This document shows, piece by piece, positions 35,501 to 47,532 of a DNA stretch of 64,000 nucleotides. The notes beneath the pieces were generated by a model, which saw only the letters and a list, made by a program, of their open reading frames with translations, was not told the DNA's origin and did not search any database. Position 1 is the first letter of the stretch. Every line of letters starts with the position of its first letter. Source of the stretch: Malus domestica. Its lineage: Eukaryota; Streptophyta; Magnoliopsida; Rosales; Rosaceae. The position numbers were made by a program, and so were the translations under genes. The DNA lies in NCBI RefSeq assembly GCF_042453785.1, contig NC_091669.1, positions 13,342,501 through 13,406,500 of the forward strand, read 5' to 3'.

Positions 35501-36824
35501 ATATCTGTCAGAACTAAAAAGAGTATACCGGAGGGAAAAATCAACTGTCGAATACGAAAGTAGAACTACTACTGATTACATTCTGAATAAATTTCAAGTA
35601 ATCAGGTTAAAATATGAAAGTGGGACCTTTGATGCAAAGTTTAGAAGAACTTACAGCTCTTTGAGTTTCGTAAGTTTGCCAAACATATCACTCAACTGTC
35701 CGTTAAGCTTGTTACGACCAAGATTTCTGCATTAACCGAAAAAATGTTTAGAAATGGAAGTGACTTCGTTAGAACATTATGTGAACTCAGAGCATGTTCT
35801 ACTTACAGAGTTTCAAGGCCAGACATCTGGGACACTGAATATGGTACTGTGTTCGAAAAACCATTTTGAGAAAGATCTCTGAACATGAAGGTCATGAGAT
35901 TAGTATTGACAACGATGGAAATACTCTACACAAGTGCGCGCACAAGCTATAACACAGTGTAATACAATATGAAATGTTTGTCTGCGGACTTACATGTACT
36001 TTGCACTAGGAGGCAGTTGATAGGGTATATCACCGTTGAGGTTGTTCTTGCTTAAATCACTGTACTATGACGAAGAATGCACATCTGTCAGCTTATGCGC
36101 TTTGAAAAGAAAACCGAACAAAAAGAAAAATGCCTATTCTAATGAGCTAAGCCTTACAATTTAGTGACAGATGTTAAGCTTGCAAGCTGGTATCCCATTG
36201 ATCCGCTGAGCCCTAGGTCAGACAAGTCTCTGCAAAAAATTTCAATGGAAAATAGGTTGAACTTGTGAACTCGAGACATGTAATGGAAGTCTTAATGTGC
36301 GTGAGAAATGAGAAGTACATTTCGGTTACAGATGAGCCTGAGCATGTTATCCCTTTCCATGACTCGCCGCAAGGGTCACCGCCACTTGATTTCCAACCTT
36401 TTAGTTTAGAACGAGATTGAAAGCTGTTATACATCACATTAAGGGCAGATACTGCAAGATACACAAAAACATCAGAATGTCGATATAGGAAAATACGTAA
36501 GTACCTATCTTCATTAGATCTTTTAACGGAATGTAAGCCTATAAGAGGTAAAAGCCACCCCAAAAATTGCAGTAATCGACTAGTAATGCCCAATTAGCGT
36601 ATGTTTCTAAAAAAAAAAATCTCAATACGACAAAGAAATTCTCATCATTGTAAGATTGAGCCTAAATTTTAGGATCTAAACACAAAAAACTACGCACTAA
36701 CATAAATCAGACCAAAACAAATTTGAGACTTACCATCTTGAGAATTGGTCTTGGAATAAACACCGGTTGCAAAGAACCCTAATAAAACAACCCACAACAC
36801 CAGAATGTTGTGGAAGTGGATCAT
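32561..36824 (-). CDS. SRF: STRUBBELIG-receptor family LRR kinase (16 exons, 697 aa)
   Basis: Plasma-membrane leucine-rich repeat receptor-like kinase. Exons on the minus strand: 36734-36824, 36319-36451, 36158-36229, 35994-36059, 35807-35878, 35655-35726, 35372-35443, 35224-35289, 35017-35079, 34639-34934, 34134-34363, 33759-34030, 33538-33658, 33275-33411, 33031-33187, 32561-32734. They total 2094 bases in frame. Order: signal peptide (1-22), an N-terminal domain with [14 protein letters not shown], about six LRRs each on its own 63-72-bp exon, a Ser/Pro-rich stretch, a membrane segment (about 271-295), a juxtamembrane region and a kinase domain. P-loop GQGSIGRV is at 395-402 and the ATP lysine is K416. 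The HRD motif is HKN (514-516) and DFG is DHG (534-536), so catalysis is probably weak or absent, as described for this family. Length is closest to the SRF6/7/8 group. Confidence 0.93.
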
Positions 36825-37659
36825 CCTTTCCGACCCGAAAAATCGAAGCAAAACCCAGAAACAAAAAAAAAATTAAAAAAAAAATCACAAAAAAATGATG
36901 GGTTATGTTGACTCAACATTGATCGATTAAGAAGCAACAAGGATAAAAAAGACAACCCTAAATAACATTAAATTTGTTTAATTGTTTTGGTGAATATTGT
37001 TGGAATATCTGGGGTGGTTTTTTAATTTTTAAGAGGGATTGAGTTTTGTTTTAAACGAGAGACAAAGAGGAAAAGGAGCAGAAGACATTAACCAATGAAC
37101 AGTTAAAATTGATCGAGAAAGACAGCATTTGCAACAGGCCCCAGCGAAACGTGAGGACACAATCCGCCCTTTTCAACTGTTTTTCAAAATGTCCAGCTGA
37201 ATTTCCCATCTTGCCCTTTTGGGATATATAAATATATATATGCATTTCATTTTGTAAATATGCTATTTACCATGCAACCAATATATCCAAATGTTTTTTC
37301 TGGACAAAGTAAATCATGTATACACTCGTATGCAAGACAATTATCATCTCGCACCCAACTGACAAGTGTTTAGTTGTTTACATGACTAAAACATGCGCAA
37401 ACACCTAAATCTAAAAGACTTAGGTATTAAGTTTTTAAATATCTTTTTACCCCATTTCAGGGTCTTGGACTTGAGTTTATTTTCCCCTTCCCTTCTTTCT
37501 AATTGTTTGAAATTCGACCATTCGAGTCCATTCGAGTAGAATTTATCCCAAATGGAGAAAATTGGGCCAACCTAAAAAAATTGACATTAGTAATTTTAGC
37601 ATTAATTAAGGAAAAAAAATCACTTATCAACGTCTAATGTCGGGTGCAATAACATTCAA
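36825..37659. other. Upstream region of the receptor kinase
   Basis: Should contain the kinase promoter and leader (minus strand). It is AT-rich, with an A run near 36867-36894. No other gene is visible. Confidence 0.35.
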
Positions 37660-37889
37660 GGGTTAATTATACTAACACCCTTTGAGATTTATTGTGTTTT
37701 CACAAAAACTTTTTACGTTTGAAACATTACACTAACACCCCCCTAATATTCTAAATAACTTTCACAAAACTCCTTTAGGGCTGACATCATTTTAAAATAT
37801 TTTCTTAAAGACAAATTTATCCTCACTATTAATTACTTTCAAAAACAAAAAAATAAAAAAGCCCTTTAAAACTAAATATAATAAAACTG

Positions 37890-38030
37890 GCTCTTTCTGA
37901 AATGGCATTTCTTAGACTCGCGGTAACGTTTCTTCTTTGGAGTATGAGTATCATCCTCAAGTTGGGATCCACTCAAAGAGCTTTCAACAGCTTTTCTTTC
38001 TTTCTTCTCATCTGTGTTTGTTTGCGGATC
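37890..38030 (-). pseudogene. Captured fragment encoding a lysine-rich peptide
   Basis: Next to the left inverted repeat, the minus strand is open and reads TDEKKERKAVESSLSGSQLE, then THTPKKKRYRESKK. PKKKR resembles a nuclear localisation signal. The composition differs sharply from the AT-rich surroundings, which suggests capture of an exon. The source gene is not identified. Confidence 0.45.
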
Positions 38031-38102
38031 AAAAAGTACACATAAATTAATTAATACTAGATATACTTACTTAGGTAATTAACCAGTCAAATTAAAGGAG
38101 CA

Positions 38103-38262
38103 GGGTACAAGCCACTCGGTACTACGGTCTTATGGTATTCCTCTTCACTTGGAAGTGAGAGGCTTTAGGTTTGAATCTCGTAGATGGCGAATTCGATACC
38201 AAATTAGGTTGCGCATTGTATGACTTAGCCGAACTTTTTCTCCCTTTAGTGTAAAAATATCT
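38103..38262 (+). repeat. SINE-like (tRNA-derived) repeat, copy 1
   Basis: Carries a GGTTTGAATCTCG phrase similar to a pol III B box, preceded by TGGTATTCCTCTTCACTT.GAAGTGAGAGG. Related copies at 46958 and 47533 have AGTTCGAATCTTA and TGTTCGAATCTTA at the same place. Confidence 0.4.
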
Positions 38263-38608
38263 ATGTAATTATCTAAAGGGTAACTCTCGCACAGTGACCA
38301 AAAACAGCAATTTTTGTTATAATATGTTTCCTCAAACTCGAAATCTTTGGGTTTAACTGCAGTTAAGCTTCAACAGTTTTGGTTAGTATGCAGAATTACA
38401 AATAATTTATCCTCCTTGACACAAACCTTAAAACAAGAACCAAACGCATATACGCCAAGAAAAATCCGGATCTCACCTTGGAGCTTCGGTGGTTGGGGTG
38501 GATTCTTCCCCAGCCTTGGTGATCCTGCGAGCCAATTGGCCATGGCTCTGACTCTGATCTCTGGGTTAGCGGAGCATGGTTTAGGTTACACTTTTGAGTT
38601 TTGACAAA

Positions 38609-40113
38609 GGGAAATTTTATTTAAATCTATTTAACCTATTTCTACATCCAACTTACTCTTTGCACCGATTTAATTTTTAACTAAACTATTAATATCTCTT
38701 TAAACCTAAATTTAATACCTAATATACCCCATAAACCTAATTCAATATGTAGATTTATTTTTACACCCATTTGATTTTTAAAAGCTAAATTTGATGGGAT
38801 GAAGCTCAGCGTAAAATTCGGTTGGGTTGAGATCCCCGGTACGGTGGACTGAAGAGTACGGTGAGGACAACTTAATCACACAAAGCGAAGCCTTTCTCAA
38901 TGAAGTAGTTCTTCGAAATTGGAAGGACTCTCTAAAGGCACTTCAAACTTGTGATGACATTCTCCCTTATGCTGAAGAACTCAACATTCCAAAAAGGCGC
39001 ATGGAGTCACTTGCCACAAAAGCATCCACTGATCCTAATTCGTTTGGGTGGCCTGTCAAGGAGCATGGCGGCCTCATGCAAAGTCCTGGTGGGAGTGTCC
39101 TGTGGAATGGAATAAGTACGGGGGCCAGACCAAAGAAATCAAGTTCAGATTGGTGGTACGAGGATGCATCAACCTTAAGCTTGCCTCTCTACCAGAGGCT
39201 GATTTCGGTCATGGAATCTCGTGGCATCAAACAGGAGATCATTGCAGCCTCAATCACTTTTTATGCAAAAAAGTACCTTCCCGGGCTCAATCGGCGTCAA
39301 GGCAATGATTATAGTACTAATCTTAAACCAGTGTCCTTGGGGTCCCCAATGATTGTAGTACTAAATTTTTGTTTGGTCGATTCGTTCTCGTTGCCACTGC
39401 TGATGTCGGAACCTGTGATCAATGGCTTCATGTCATCACCACCGCTACTTCCTCCTCCTTCAGACCTCGGCAACCAACTCAAATGTTTTAGCCCCACCAG
39501 GAATATCAGGGAATGTTATGACACGTCATTCTTCTCCTTCAAATGTTTTAACCCCACTTTTTGAGAGCAAAGGAAACTGCATCGAAAGGCCATTCAAAGG
39601 TGAGCGTAGCTTTCAAATTTTAAGCATAGACCATTTGATTTTTAGCTGCTGTTTGTGTCATGGCGATTAAGCCAAGGGCTATCAACAAAATCTAAGGAGT
39701 AAAACATATTCTGTCGTTGTTGCTTCTTTTAGCCGGAAGGTAGGATGCTTTCGTTGTATTTGTTGAAAAAAATTACAATAAAGTAACTTCTACACTCTAA
39801 AAAATTGAAATCAAACGAACAAAAAATTCATAAATTGAGTCATACCTTGGTTTGAGGATTCAAAACTTCAAAATCACCATCCATCAATAAAAAAACTTAT
39901 TTTTCTCTATGAGAGCTATTAGAGTTTTAGTCAGAATGAACGAGTGATCATAGGATTTAATTATAGTGTTTAAGTTTATTGATAAATATGAGTTTTATTA
40001 TTAACTTCATTTGTACTTAATAGTAATTATGCAATAGGGTAAAATAGACAATTAACATTCAAAATTTAAGTTAGGTGTAAAAAGAGGTTAAATAGGTTTA
40101 AATAAAATTTCCC
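38609..40113. mobile_element. Inner Pack-MULE carrying an NPH3 gene fragment
   Basis: A perfect 9-bp target duplication TTTGACAAA (38600-38608 and 40114-40122) flanks inverted ends GGGAAATTTTATTTAAA. The ends continue as CTATTTAACCT and TACA.C.AAC for a long stretch. The 1505-bp element carries an NPH3-domain gene fragment and no transposase. It sits inside the outer element at 37660-40360. Confidence 0.9.
38845..39349 (+). pseudogene. NPH3/RPT2-like (BTB-NPH3) gene fragment
   Basis: The open frame reads TEEYGEDNLITQSEAFLNEV, then DDILPYAEELNIPKRRMESL and DWWYEDASTLSLPLYQRLIS, KKYLPGLNRRQG. These are characteristic early blocks of the plant NPH3 domain, found in phototropism-signalling adaptor proteins. 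About 168 residues of the domain are present. The BTB domain before it and the rest of NPH3 after it are missing. After about 39349 the frame runs into unrelated sequence and ends near 39564. It is uninterrupted, so the capture may be recent or under little decay. It lies within the inner Mutator-like element and is not expected to be functional. Confidence 0.8.
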
Positions 40114-40360
40114 TTTGACAAAACAATAGAATAAAAAAGTTTGGAGTTTTTATTATATTTATTTTTGAAAGCTTCTTACTCTTAAGTAATTAATAACGAG
40201 GGTAAATTTGTCTTTAAAAAAATATTTTAAGGTGATTTCAGCCCTAAGGGTTTATATGAAAATGAATCAGAACCTCAGAGGATGTTAGTGCAATGTTTCA
40301 AATGTGAAGAGAATTTATAAAAACATGATAAACCTCAAGAGGTGTTAGTGTAATTAACCC

Positions 40361-41097
40361 TAACGCTCGATCAACAGGTCCTTCACTTAGAAGACAATGA
40401 GTGTTTTTACTGTGAAATATAGTTTCGCGTTGGCGGCTTAGTTGTGAAGATCCCTTGCATTATTATTTCCAAAGATAAATTTTCCACAATAGATGTATAA
40501 ATGCGTAAAAGAAATTGGGGTGGATGAGCGTAATACACCAAGAAGCCAACACATATCCTCAGGGTCATAACTGATACGGAAAATGAAGGATGTAAGTATA
40601 ACACTCCCATACAAATTTAATCATCAAAGCACAAACACCTTAACCTTTCCAACGGTTCCGAGAACTTCAAAAGCAGCTTGAGTTTATTTATTGCAGATAG
40701 ATCTGAGTTATCATACAAGAGCAGTGACATCTTCTGCCCGACTGCAGCCACACAACGTTATACTCTGTATCCCGCAAGAGGTCATAGAATGACCAGTTGC
40801 TGGGACGACAACGAAAAAGTTGCATCGGAGATTCAGAACCAATAGGCCTTTCCCATTGATCATTGTGCAATCCAATTGCTAGCCATCAGGATATAAATAT
40901 GGTAAAAGGGTAGGCAGATATTTATACGATATGGAAGGCATGATGAACAATTAAGGAACTACCCTCCACCCTTCTTCCGTTTCTCATTTTTGCACAAGTA
41001 GAGCGTAGTAGTTGGTTTCCATGGTAGATGGCCCATCAATGGTCTAGATAAGAAAACTGTACTCCGCCGTCCAAAATTATTTGTGATGCCAACAAGG
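40361..41097. other. Intergenic sequence, probable 3' region of the START gene
   Basis: No domain-bearing frame on either strand. The sequence next to 41097 is presumably 3' untranslated region of the minus-strand START gene. Confidence 0.4.
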
Positions 41098-44000
41098 TCA
41101 TGCACCAGAAATTTCACTTCTTTGACTTGATGAAGCGCCACGCTTACTCCACTTCGTTAAGATGTAAGCCATGGCAACCTTAGCGCCCAGGCTAGAGTGA
41201 CCACGAGACAGGCAGACCACTCCCCCAAGAAGCAGCAGGCCATTGGCCAACAATTTCGTTGAAGGTGTTCTTGACAATTCCCTTCCCTCGCCCGTGGTTG
41301 GTCTGCAAACAGACGTTGCTACTGAGGTTGCTTGAGAGGTCATTTCATCCGTGGCTTCTAATCCAGGGGGAACCTGTGTGGAGGAGAATTACAATCAGTA
41401 CCAACAGCATGCAGATTACAAATATGTAGAAAGATAAGATATTTTGCATCTCTAAAATTAAAAGAAACGAGCATGAATAGTAAACTATAGACATCCTTCA
41501 GAGACTTCCTTAGACTCCTAGTTACTGATAGGGGAAGGAAAAGCCCAGTACGGTGACTAATTGTTTCACCACTATAAAGCACCAGAGACAAGCATGAGCG
41601 GAGTAGTTGAGTAAAGGCAAACATTCAAATTTTCATCTAGGCTGCACAATGCTACAAACATGTAGCAATATAAGCTCCGGATGTAAAATAACCTTGTCTA
41701 GGTGAACAAACCAATTATTATCAGCATTCAATGTTGGTCAGAACCTTTAAGCCAAAAAACACGAAACCCTTACCAAGCAGCACAATACCGACAAGATATA
41801 CAAAACATGAATCCCAACATGAATCCCAGACAAAGCCCAAGTTACTTGAGACAGACCGATGCTTAGACAACTAAGCATCGAGTGGAGGTTTACTAAATAA
41901 GACCAAGAGAATTCAATCTACCTCAACTAACTCTCTAAAGAAATTAATACATGAGAAACCAGCCAAATACCCTGATAAGTTGGATAAAGCTCCATCAAGA
42001 AATGCCTTAAATGTAGCATGAGTCCAAGACAACCAATGTATATTAAAATCTAGGAGACTAAAATTTAAACAATACAACTCCATCGAAGAAAGTTGTCCTG
42101 ACCCTTTTAATTAACGTGACAGCAGAAGCAGCAGAACTTGATTGATGAGAGCTGATTGTCGAATATCTGTTAAGTGCGCTGCCCATCTTGCACACATAGC
42201 TCCATATGCCCCTAGAAAAGGCCAATTTTGCCATCTCCACATTTAAACCAGCATCTTCTTGGTGAAACATCTTGATCTCACAAGCATTAGTACTAGGCAC
42301 TGTAACAGATGATTAAAATCAGAAAATTATAAACAGTTTCTGTTTCATAAAATTCAGTCTGCCAGAATTTCAGCCAAAGAAATCTTTGAAGTGTAAGTGG
42401 TGCTTTTGTGTTTTGCCTGATATGTGCAACTAGTGCCTAAGAAGAAGAAAACTCATTTCTTTATCCACCACAAGTACATTAAAGAAAAGTGGAAAACTAT
42501 AGATCCTTATCAGAAATTACTGTGTCATGTTCAGCAGTATAGAGCTTAGTTAAGCATATGTGCTATTTGAAATAGGCCTTATAGTTCACGGTACTAGTTT
42601 CTGAATAAATATGAAAGCAGCTCAACGTGGGATAAAATGATTAATTGAAATTAAACATAAAGACAAAGGAAATTTCCTTTTATTGAAATGGTAGATACAA
42701 AATAAACAACAAAGTTGGACTCATTGGCATCTTGCCTTTTCGGATTCGCCAACCAGATCTGAAGGTAAGAACACGCACATACTTCTTCTGGCGTGGTGCC
42801 AAAGGATGTTCACATTCCTGTCATCACCCATTATTGGAAAGCATATCAGGTAATTTATGAAGAGAGGCAGATAAGTGCTAAAAGGAAGAAGAGAACCAAA
42901 AGAAAAAACTTAATGGTAAAAAAATAAAAGGGAATTATGCTAGAGAAAGCAAGAGATAGAGAAAGAAATGCAAAAGATATTACGTGCATCACTGCATATA
43001 TGATATATCAACTCATTAGATAACATTTGGACCACCAGCACATGGAAAATCTAAACTTCACACAACTCAAAACTGCCTAGAAGTAATTTACATATGAATA
43101 ATTTTCAGGTAGCAGTTACCTTGATAAAACAATAAAAGGTTTTATCTTTTCCCTCCCACAATCTCCAAGCTAATACATATTCTCTAGCTGTCAACAGTGG
43201 AAACTTTTTTATTGTCCAACCAACTTCAACCCCATTGTTTTTGTCCATCTGTAACTGCTCATGCTGAATCAGCATCTTGTCCCATTGTTTTCTGTAATCA
43301 TTGTCCATGTAGAAGTCTCTCAGCTTCTCAGGAGAGCAATTCTCAAATATCGTCACACTCAAGTATGTCAAAGGACCATCCTGAATGCAAGAAAATAGAT
43401 ACATAAACTCAATTCCATAGCCTTTATTTGCTAAAACCAGTTGAGTTAAACAAGGAATCAAGTATTTCATGTGACCAACGGATTCTAGAACAAGAATAAA
43501 CGCCACTGGTAATTTTGGGGTACAGAAAGGATAAGTTAGCATATCATAATCAATTCAAAGACTAAGACAAGATGAATGACCTTAGGCTTGCAGCACTTAG
43601 CATAGTAAGATAGAATATCATTTCTTTTGTCTATGACATTTTCCCATTTCACATTTTCGCCTGTCTTCTCCTCCAAGTTATCAATCAGAAACTTCAAATC
43701 TGCATCTGTCACCGGTTCTGAGGTGCTGCAGAAGTAAACAGAACGAACACTTAAGTAACACAATCATAACTTGATCCCACAAAATTTGATTTCTAAAATC
43801 TCAATTACCAATCACCCCAAAGTTCTACTAGTTTTTAAACAAAATTGAAGAACAAGAAACCCAATGAAATTTGACATTTACACATTGAGAAAATGAAGAA
43901 AAACCATCCATTTGATCAAAACCCAATTATCATATAACTTAAATGGATCGAATAGAAAAATTAATCGAAACCCAATTGAATAGAGATAAAACCCAACTCA

Positions 44001-44363
44001 AAAACCAAGAGAACAAAACCCAATCCGCAAAATCTTAGATTTAAAACCAAAAATCACCAAATCAGAAAAAAAAAAAACAAGACAAGACGATCCCTACTGA
44101 ACACAAGGCAAACCCCAGGACGAAAATCACCTGAGCTGCGGACTTCGAGAGCCAGAAGTGGGGGGATCAGAATCCGATAGAACCGGAGAAGCACTGGAGG
44201 CAGAGGATTTCCGAAAGAAAAACCTCTTGGCACAGTGGCAAGCCAAGACGAATAGCACAGCAACGAGAGTGGCGAAACCGCCATGAATGTTTTCGCGCCA
44301 AAATTCCTCCGACGAACCAAGGAATAGGCCGTGAAATCTACCGGAATCCGCGAATTTCACCAT
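41098..44363 (-). CDS. START-domain lipid-binding protein (6 exons, 397 aa)
   Basis: Belongs to plant membrane-anchored StAR-related lipid-transfer proteins; the ligand is unknown, probably a phospholipid or sterol. Exons on the minus strand: 44131-44363, 43581-43725, 43120-43380, 42736-42817, 42103-42299, 41098-41373 (1194 bases in frame). A hydrophobic segment lies at about 28-44 (GGFATLVAVLFVLACHC), followed by a Ser-rich linker, then the START domain at about 84-280, with DGPLTYLSVTIFENCSPEKL, YRKQWDKML and FPLLTAREYVLAWRLW. A second hydrophobic segment (about 347-361) lies near the C-terminus. The intron after exon 4 begins GC (AAAAG then GCAAGA) and ends AG; reading it that way restores RKVPSTNACEIK, matching relatives. 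All other introns are GT-AG. Similar in length to Arabidopsis proteins of about 400-430 residues. No damage seen. Confidence 0.9.
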
Positions 44364-44555
44364 CTCCGTCGATTTGCGATTGATTTCCGGTTCGCTAATC
44401 GCATAGTGATACAGTCACAAGGAGCTTCGGGGTTGTGGCGCTTCTCTGTTTCTGAGTCATACTATGCACGCCCTGGTTCGTTGTGCTTTGCGAACAACTC
44501 AAGCCTCAAGGCATCGAAGTCACCGAAGGAGGGGGGGGGATAATATCGTCTTTTG

Positions 44556-44721
44556 GAGAAATTTTCCATTATGGCGGAACATGGTAGTACTCCACATATT
44601 TTTACGTAAATGGTAAGAAATTGTATTTTTTTTAAGCTATTAATTTTTTAACACATATTTCATCATTAATATAATGACACGTAATGTATTATTTAGTGTT
44701 CCAATCACATGGAAGAATCTC
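44556..44721. mobile_element. MITE, GAGA(A/G)ATTTTT family, copy 3
   Basis: Imperfect inverted repeats: GAGAAATTTTCC with GGCGGAACA on the left, and GAGATTCTTCCATGTGATTGG with AACAC inverted on the right. The centre TTTTTTAAGCTATTAA is shared with 23190-23359. It sits about 190 bp upstream of the START-protein start codon. Confidence 0.55.
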
Positions 44722-44811
44722 TTGATCATTTCATGATGGACTTTGGGTTCAGTATTGTTTGACACGTGGCACTCTTTGTTGACCAAACAATGGTAGTGTA
44801 CTGAAATGAAT

Positions 44812-45023
44812 GGACCCGGCTTCTCTGCCCTCCCACTTCCCATACACTCTCATCTCCTACTATTTTGTGCGGTCACGGTTAAGCCACGTCAACATTTTAT
44901 ATTGATTTTTTTATAGAGATAATAAGACAAAAAGTAATAGTAATATAAAATGTTGACGTGGCTTAATCATGATTGCATAAATAGGAGGGAATGAGAATGT
45001 ATGAGAAATGAGAAGCTAGATCC
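44812..45023. mobile_element. Mutator-type MITE, CACGGTTAAGCC family, copy 1
   Basis: Long inverted repeats with GTCACGGTTAAGCCACGTCA and TATAAAATGTTGACGTGGC facing each other. Ends are GGACCCGGCTTCTC and, inverted, GGATCTAGCTTCTC. Flanks GAAATGAAT and GAAATAAAT differ at one of nine positions. Confidence 0.85.
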
Positions 45024-45032
45024 GAAATAAAT

Positions 45033-46497
45033 GGTCTATCCTTTCCTCACATCTCAATTCCATTCCCATTACCATCCTTTGTTTTCTTTTTTCTTTTTTT
45101 TTTTTTTGTCAAATCCTTTGTTTTCTTTTTTATTAGGGAAATCATGAATGAATGGTAAATTGGGAAGAGTGGTATGATCCACATACTTATTTTTACCTTT
45201 TACATATATTTAATAATTTCATGTCGTCAGGTCGAATGAATTGAATAAGATTATAGATAAAAATTAGCAAAAGTATGTAAGAGGTAAAAAGAGATGGATA
45301 AATAGCACCACCCAATTCGAAATGATACTGGTTGTTCAGGTATGAGAGTGATATGATATTGAATGAGCAATTCGATACCGGTTGTTTAGGTATGAGATTA
45401 ATCTAATACATAATTGTTCCAATATGAAATAATTGATTGTAATGCAAATTTTAATGCATAGTCCTTAACTTAAGAGATGTGAACAAAGAGAATAATACTT
45501 AACATTATATGTCACTTTCTTGACAGTGCCCTTGAAAGATTATTGACATTCAACATTCAAGATAATCTTTCTTTCTTAGCAAGTTAAAGTTTGAGCTCTT
45601 ATGAAGTATTTAGGTAATTCACAAGAGATTGGTGTTCAACCACAAAGGACCCCAAAGCTTGATGTGACAACCCAAATTTAGACCTCTTTTCAGAGGAAGA
45701 TGATCTTCTCCTGATTCACTTTGTAGGGATTTTAGGAATCCTTACATCCTAACCGTTCATCGACATCGTGTGGTTAGTTTTCATCAGATACTATTCGTGT
45801 TTAATTTTAAATAAAAAAAGTCAAATAATTTATAACCACACAATGCACGATAAATTATTAAGATATGAGAATTCCTAGGATCCTCACAATTTGAATATGG
45901 ATGGGATCCAAACCCCTTTTTGGAAGCCACAAATGTAGATGGGATTCCATGTCATCGCTCTCATGGATAAGATAGGAAGATAAACATGGATTTTAAAAGA
46001 TAAAGTTAAATATTTACACAAAAGAACAAAAGTTTGGAATATAAACTTCTCTTCAAAGAAGGCGTTGTTAAGGCCCTCATTTAAAAAATTTATGAGGTCT
46101 TTTTACATATGAGCTTTCAAATTATTCTTATATAGATTAATCTATCAGCTTAAATAATCTATGTTACACTTAAATATAATAATTATGCAAAATGATTAAA
46201 TTAAAAAAAAATCCCACATGAAACCTTCTGTCTTCATCCTCTACTATCTTTCTCCTCTAAATCCCCTTCATCTCTCTATCTTTCTTCCTATCGTTCACTC
46301 CCCTTCTCTCCTCTTAAATTTTTTATTTTTTTCTTTTCGCGTATGAAAAAGGAAGAGGGACTTGGTTCAAAATCTATGTCTATAAAGCAACAAGCGGTTG
46401 TGGAGACACATATATCTTGCAAATAAGGAAACATAAAATTCATTGATGCACATGCATTAAAAAAAATTGCAAGTCGAGCATAGCAGACTTGATTAAA
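45033..46497. other. Intergenic sequence
   Basis: No gene seen. A diverged MITE related to 23752-23962 occupies about 45693-45909, and a short duplicated phrase (GAT(A/T)CCGGTTGTT.AGGTATGAGA-like) occurs near 45325 and 45375. Confidence 0.45.
45693..45909. mobile_element. Diverged MITE related to the one in relic A
   Basis: Shares the CCGTTCATCG...CATCGTGTGGTTAG arm and the CCTAGGATCC block with 23752-23962, arranged as an inverted repeat. Exact ends are uncertain. Confidence 0.5.
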
Positions 46498-46876
46498 GGC
46501 TGGTTTGGTATTGCTGTACTTTGAAAAAAAGATGTTGTGAGAATAAGCGGCTGTGCTGTGAGAATAAGTGGTTGTGAAATAAATCAGCAGAGTGTTTGGT
46601 AAACTTTTTTTGTAAAAGTGCTTTTGGAAACAAAAAAAGCAGTCTGATAGTGGGTCTTTTCATTAAAGGAGCATTGTAGCTCTGTGTGCTTTGAAAAAAA
46701 AGCCAGTTTTCCAAAGCTGCAAATAGCAGCTTCATCTTTTTCCTTTGATTTCAGCTTATTCTCACAGCAGCTTCCAAAATAAGCCTTTTTTTTCAGTTTA
46801 CCAAACACCTAAAACCCTTACAGCTTTTTTTCATGGGTGCTTTTTTTTTTTAAGCACTTCACTCCCAAACCACCCC
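46498..46876. mobile_element. MITE with GGTTTGG ends
   Basis: Ends GGCTGGTTTGG and, inverted, GGGGTGGTTTGGG, both flanked by TAAA. The interior is full of CAGCTTATTCTCACA-like inverted words. No coding sequence. Confidence 0.6.
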
Positions 46877-46957
46877 TAAAAAGGCCTTCGTGATGGAGAT
46901 ACCGAGATAGCATGCAAGAAGGGTAATTATATATTAATTCACATTGTGATTTAGTAA

Positions 46958-47035
46958 TACAGTCTAGTGGAATTCATTCTCACTTATAAGTGAAAGGTTT
47001 TAAGTTCGAATCTTAAGAATAGCGAGTTCGCAGCC
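46958..47035 (+). repeat. SINE-like repeat, copy 2
   Basis: AAGTTCGAATCTTA follows TCTAGTGGAATTC.TTCTCACTTATAAGTGAAAGG, the same arrangement as at 38103 and 47533. Confidence 0.4.
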
Positions 47036-47114
47036 AATTTATTTATTTTTGATCAATTCACATCGGCTATAACACTCATTTATTTAATACAATTCACATC
47101 GGCTATAACACTTA

Positions 47115-47418
47115 TCTCTACTAATTAATAAAACACTCAGTCAACCAAAATTCTATGAAATTACCAGTTTAACCCTCTAATTAAAACAGAACATGAATAA
47201 GAAATATAGGGCAGAAATGTAATTTCACACAACCAAATTTTATTGTTTGTTTTTTTCAAAGCATCACCTACATGTAATCCTAACTTGTCTCTAATTAAAT
47301 ATAAAAATAAAAAAAATTTCTACTCCCCCATTCTCTATCACTCTTTTCATCTCTCCTTCTATTTCAAAAACAAAAATAAAAAAATTTCTCACACACTTTG
47401 TGTGTGCCCATATGCTAG
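47115..47418 (+). mobile_element. Short non-autonomous Helitron
   Basis: Begins TCTCTACTAATTAATAAAAC directly after A (47114) and ends with a hairpin ACACAC-TTTG-TGTGT (47391-47406), a short spacer and CTAG (47415-47418) directly before T (47419). These are the 5'-TC, 3' hairpin, CTRR and A/T insertion rules of Helitrons. It has no target duplication and carries no genes. A relative lies in cyclase intron 1. Confidence 0.85.
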
Positions 47419-47532
47419 TATTTATTTAATACAATCATCATCTCTATAGTCAGATGATGATTGTATGAGATATATATATTCACATGTATTCGCTAGCACA
47501 AGAAGACTAGCTATATATTAGTTCACTTTGTC

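Larger units (their letters stand above)
37660..40360. mobile_element. Outer Mutator-like element with gene fragments
   Basis: Inverted repeats of about 225 bp. The left begins GGGTTAATTATACTAACACC; the right, read inverted from 40360, begins GGGTTAATTACACTAACACC. Similarity continues through GAAACATT.CACTAACA and AAAGACAAATTTA.CCTC. Flanking 9-mers (AACATTCAA, and AACGCTCGA offset by one base) agree at only six positions, so the insertion is old. The element contains a basic-protein fragment, a SINE-like sequence and a complete second Mutator-like element (38609-40113). Confidence 0.8.

Noticed and set aside
38347..38604. 85-codon open stretch in the outer Mutator-like element
   Set aside because: Ordinary composition, no domain, and it ends at the inner element's target site; possibly captured DNA but unsupported.
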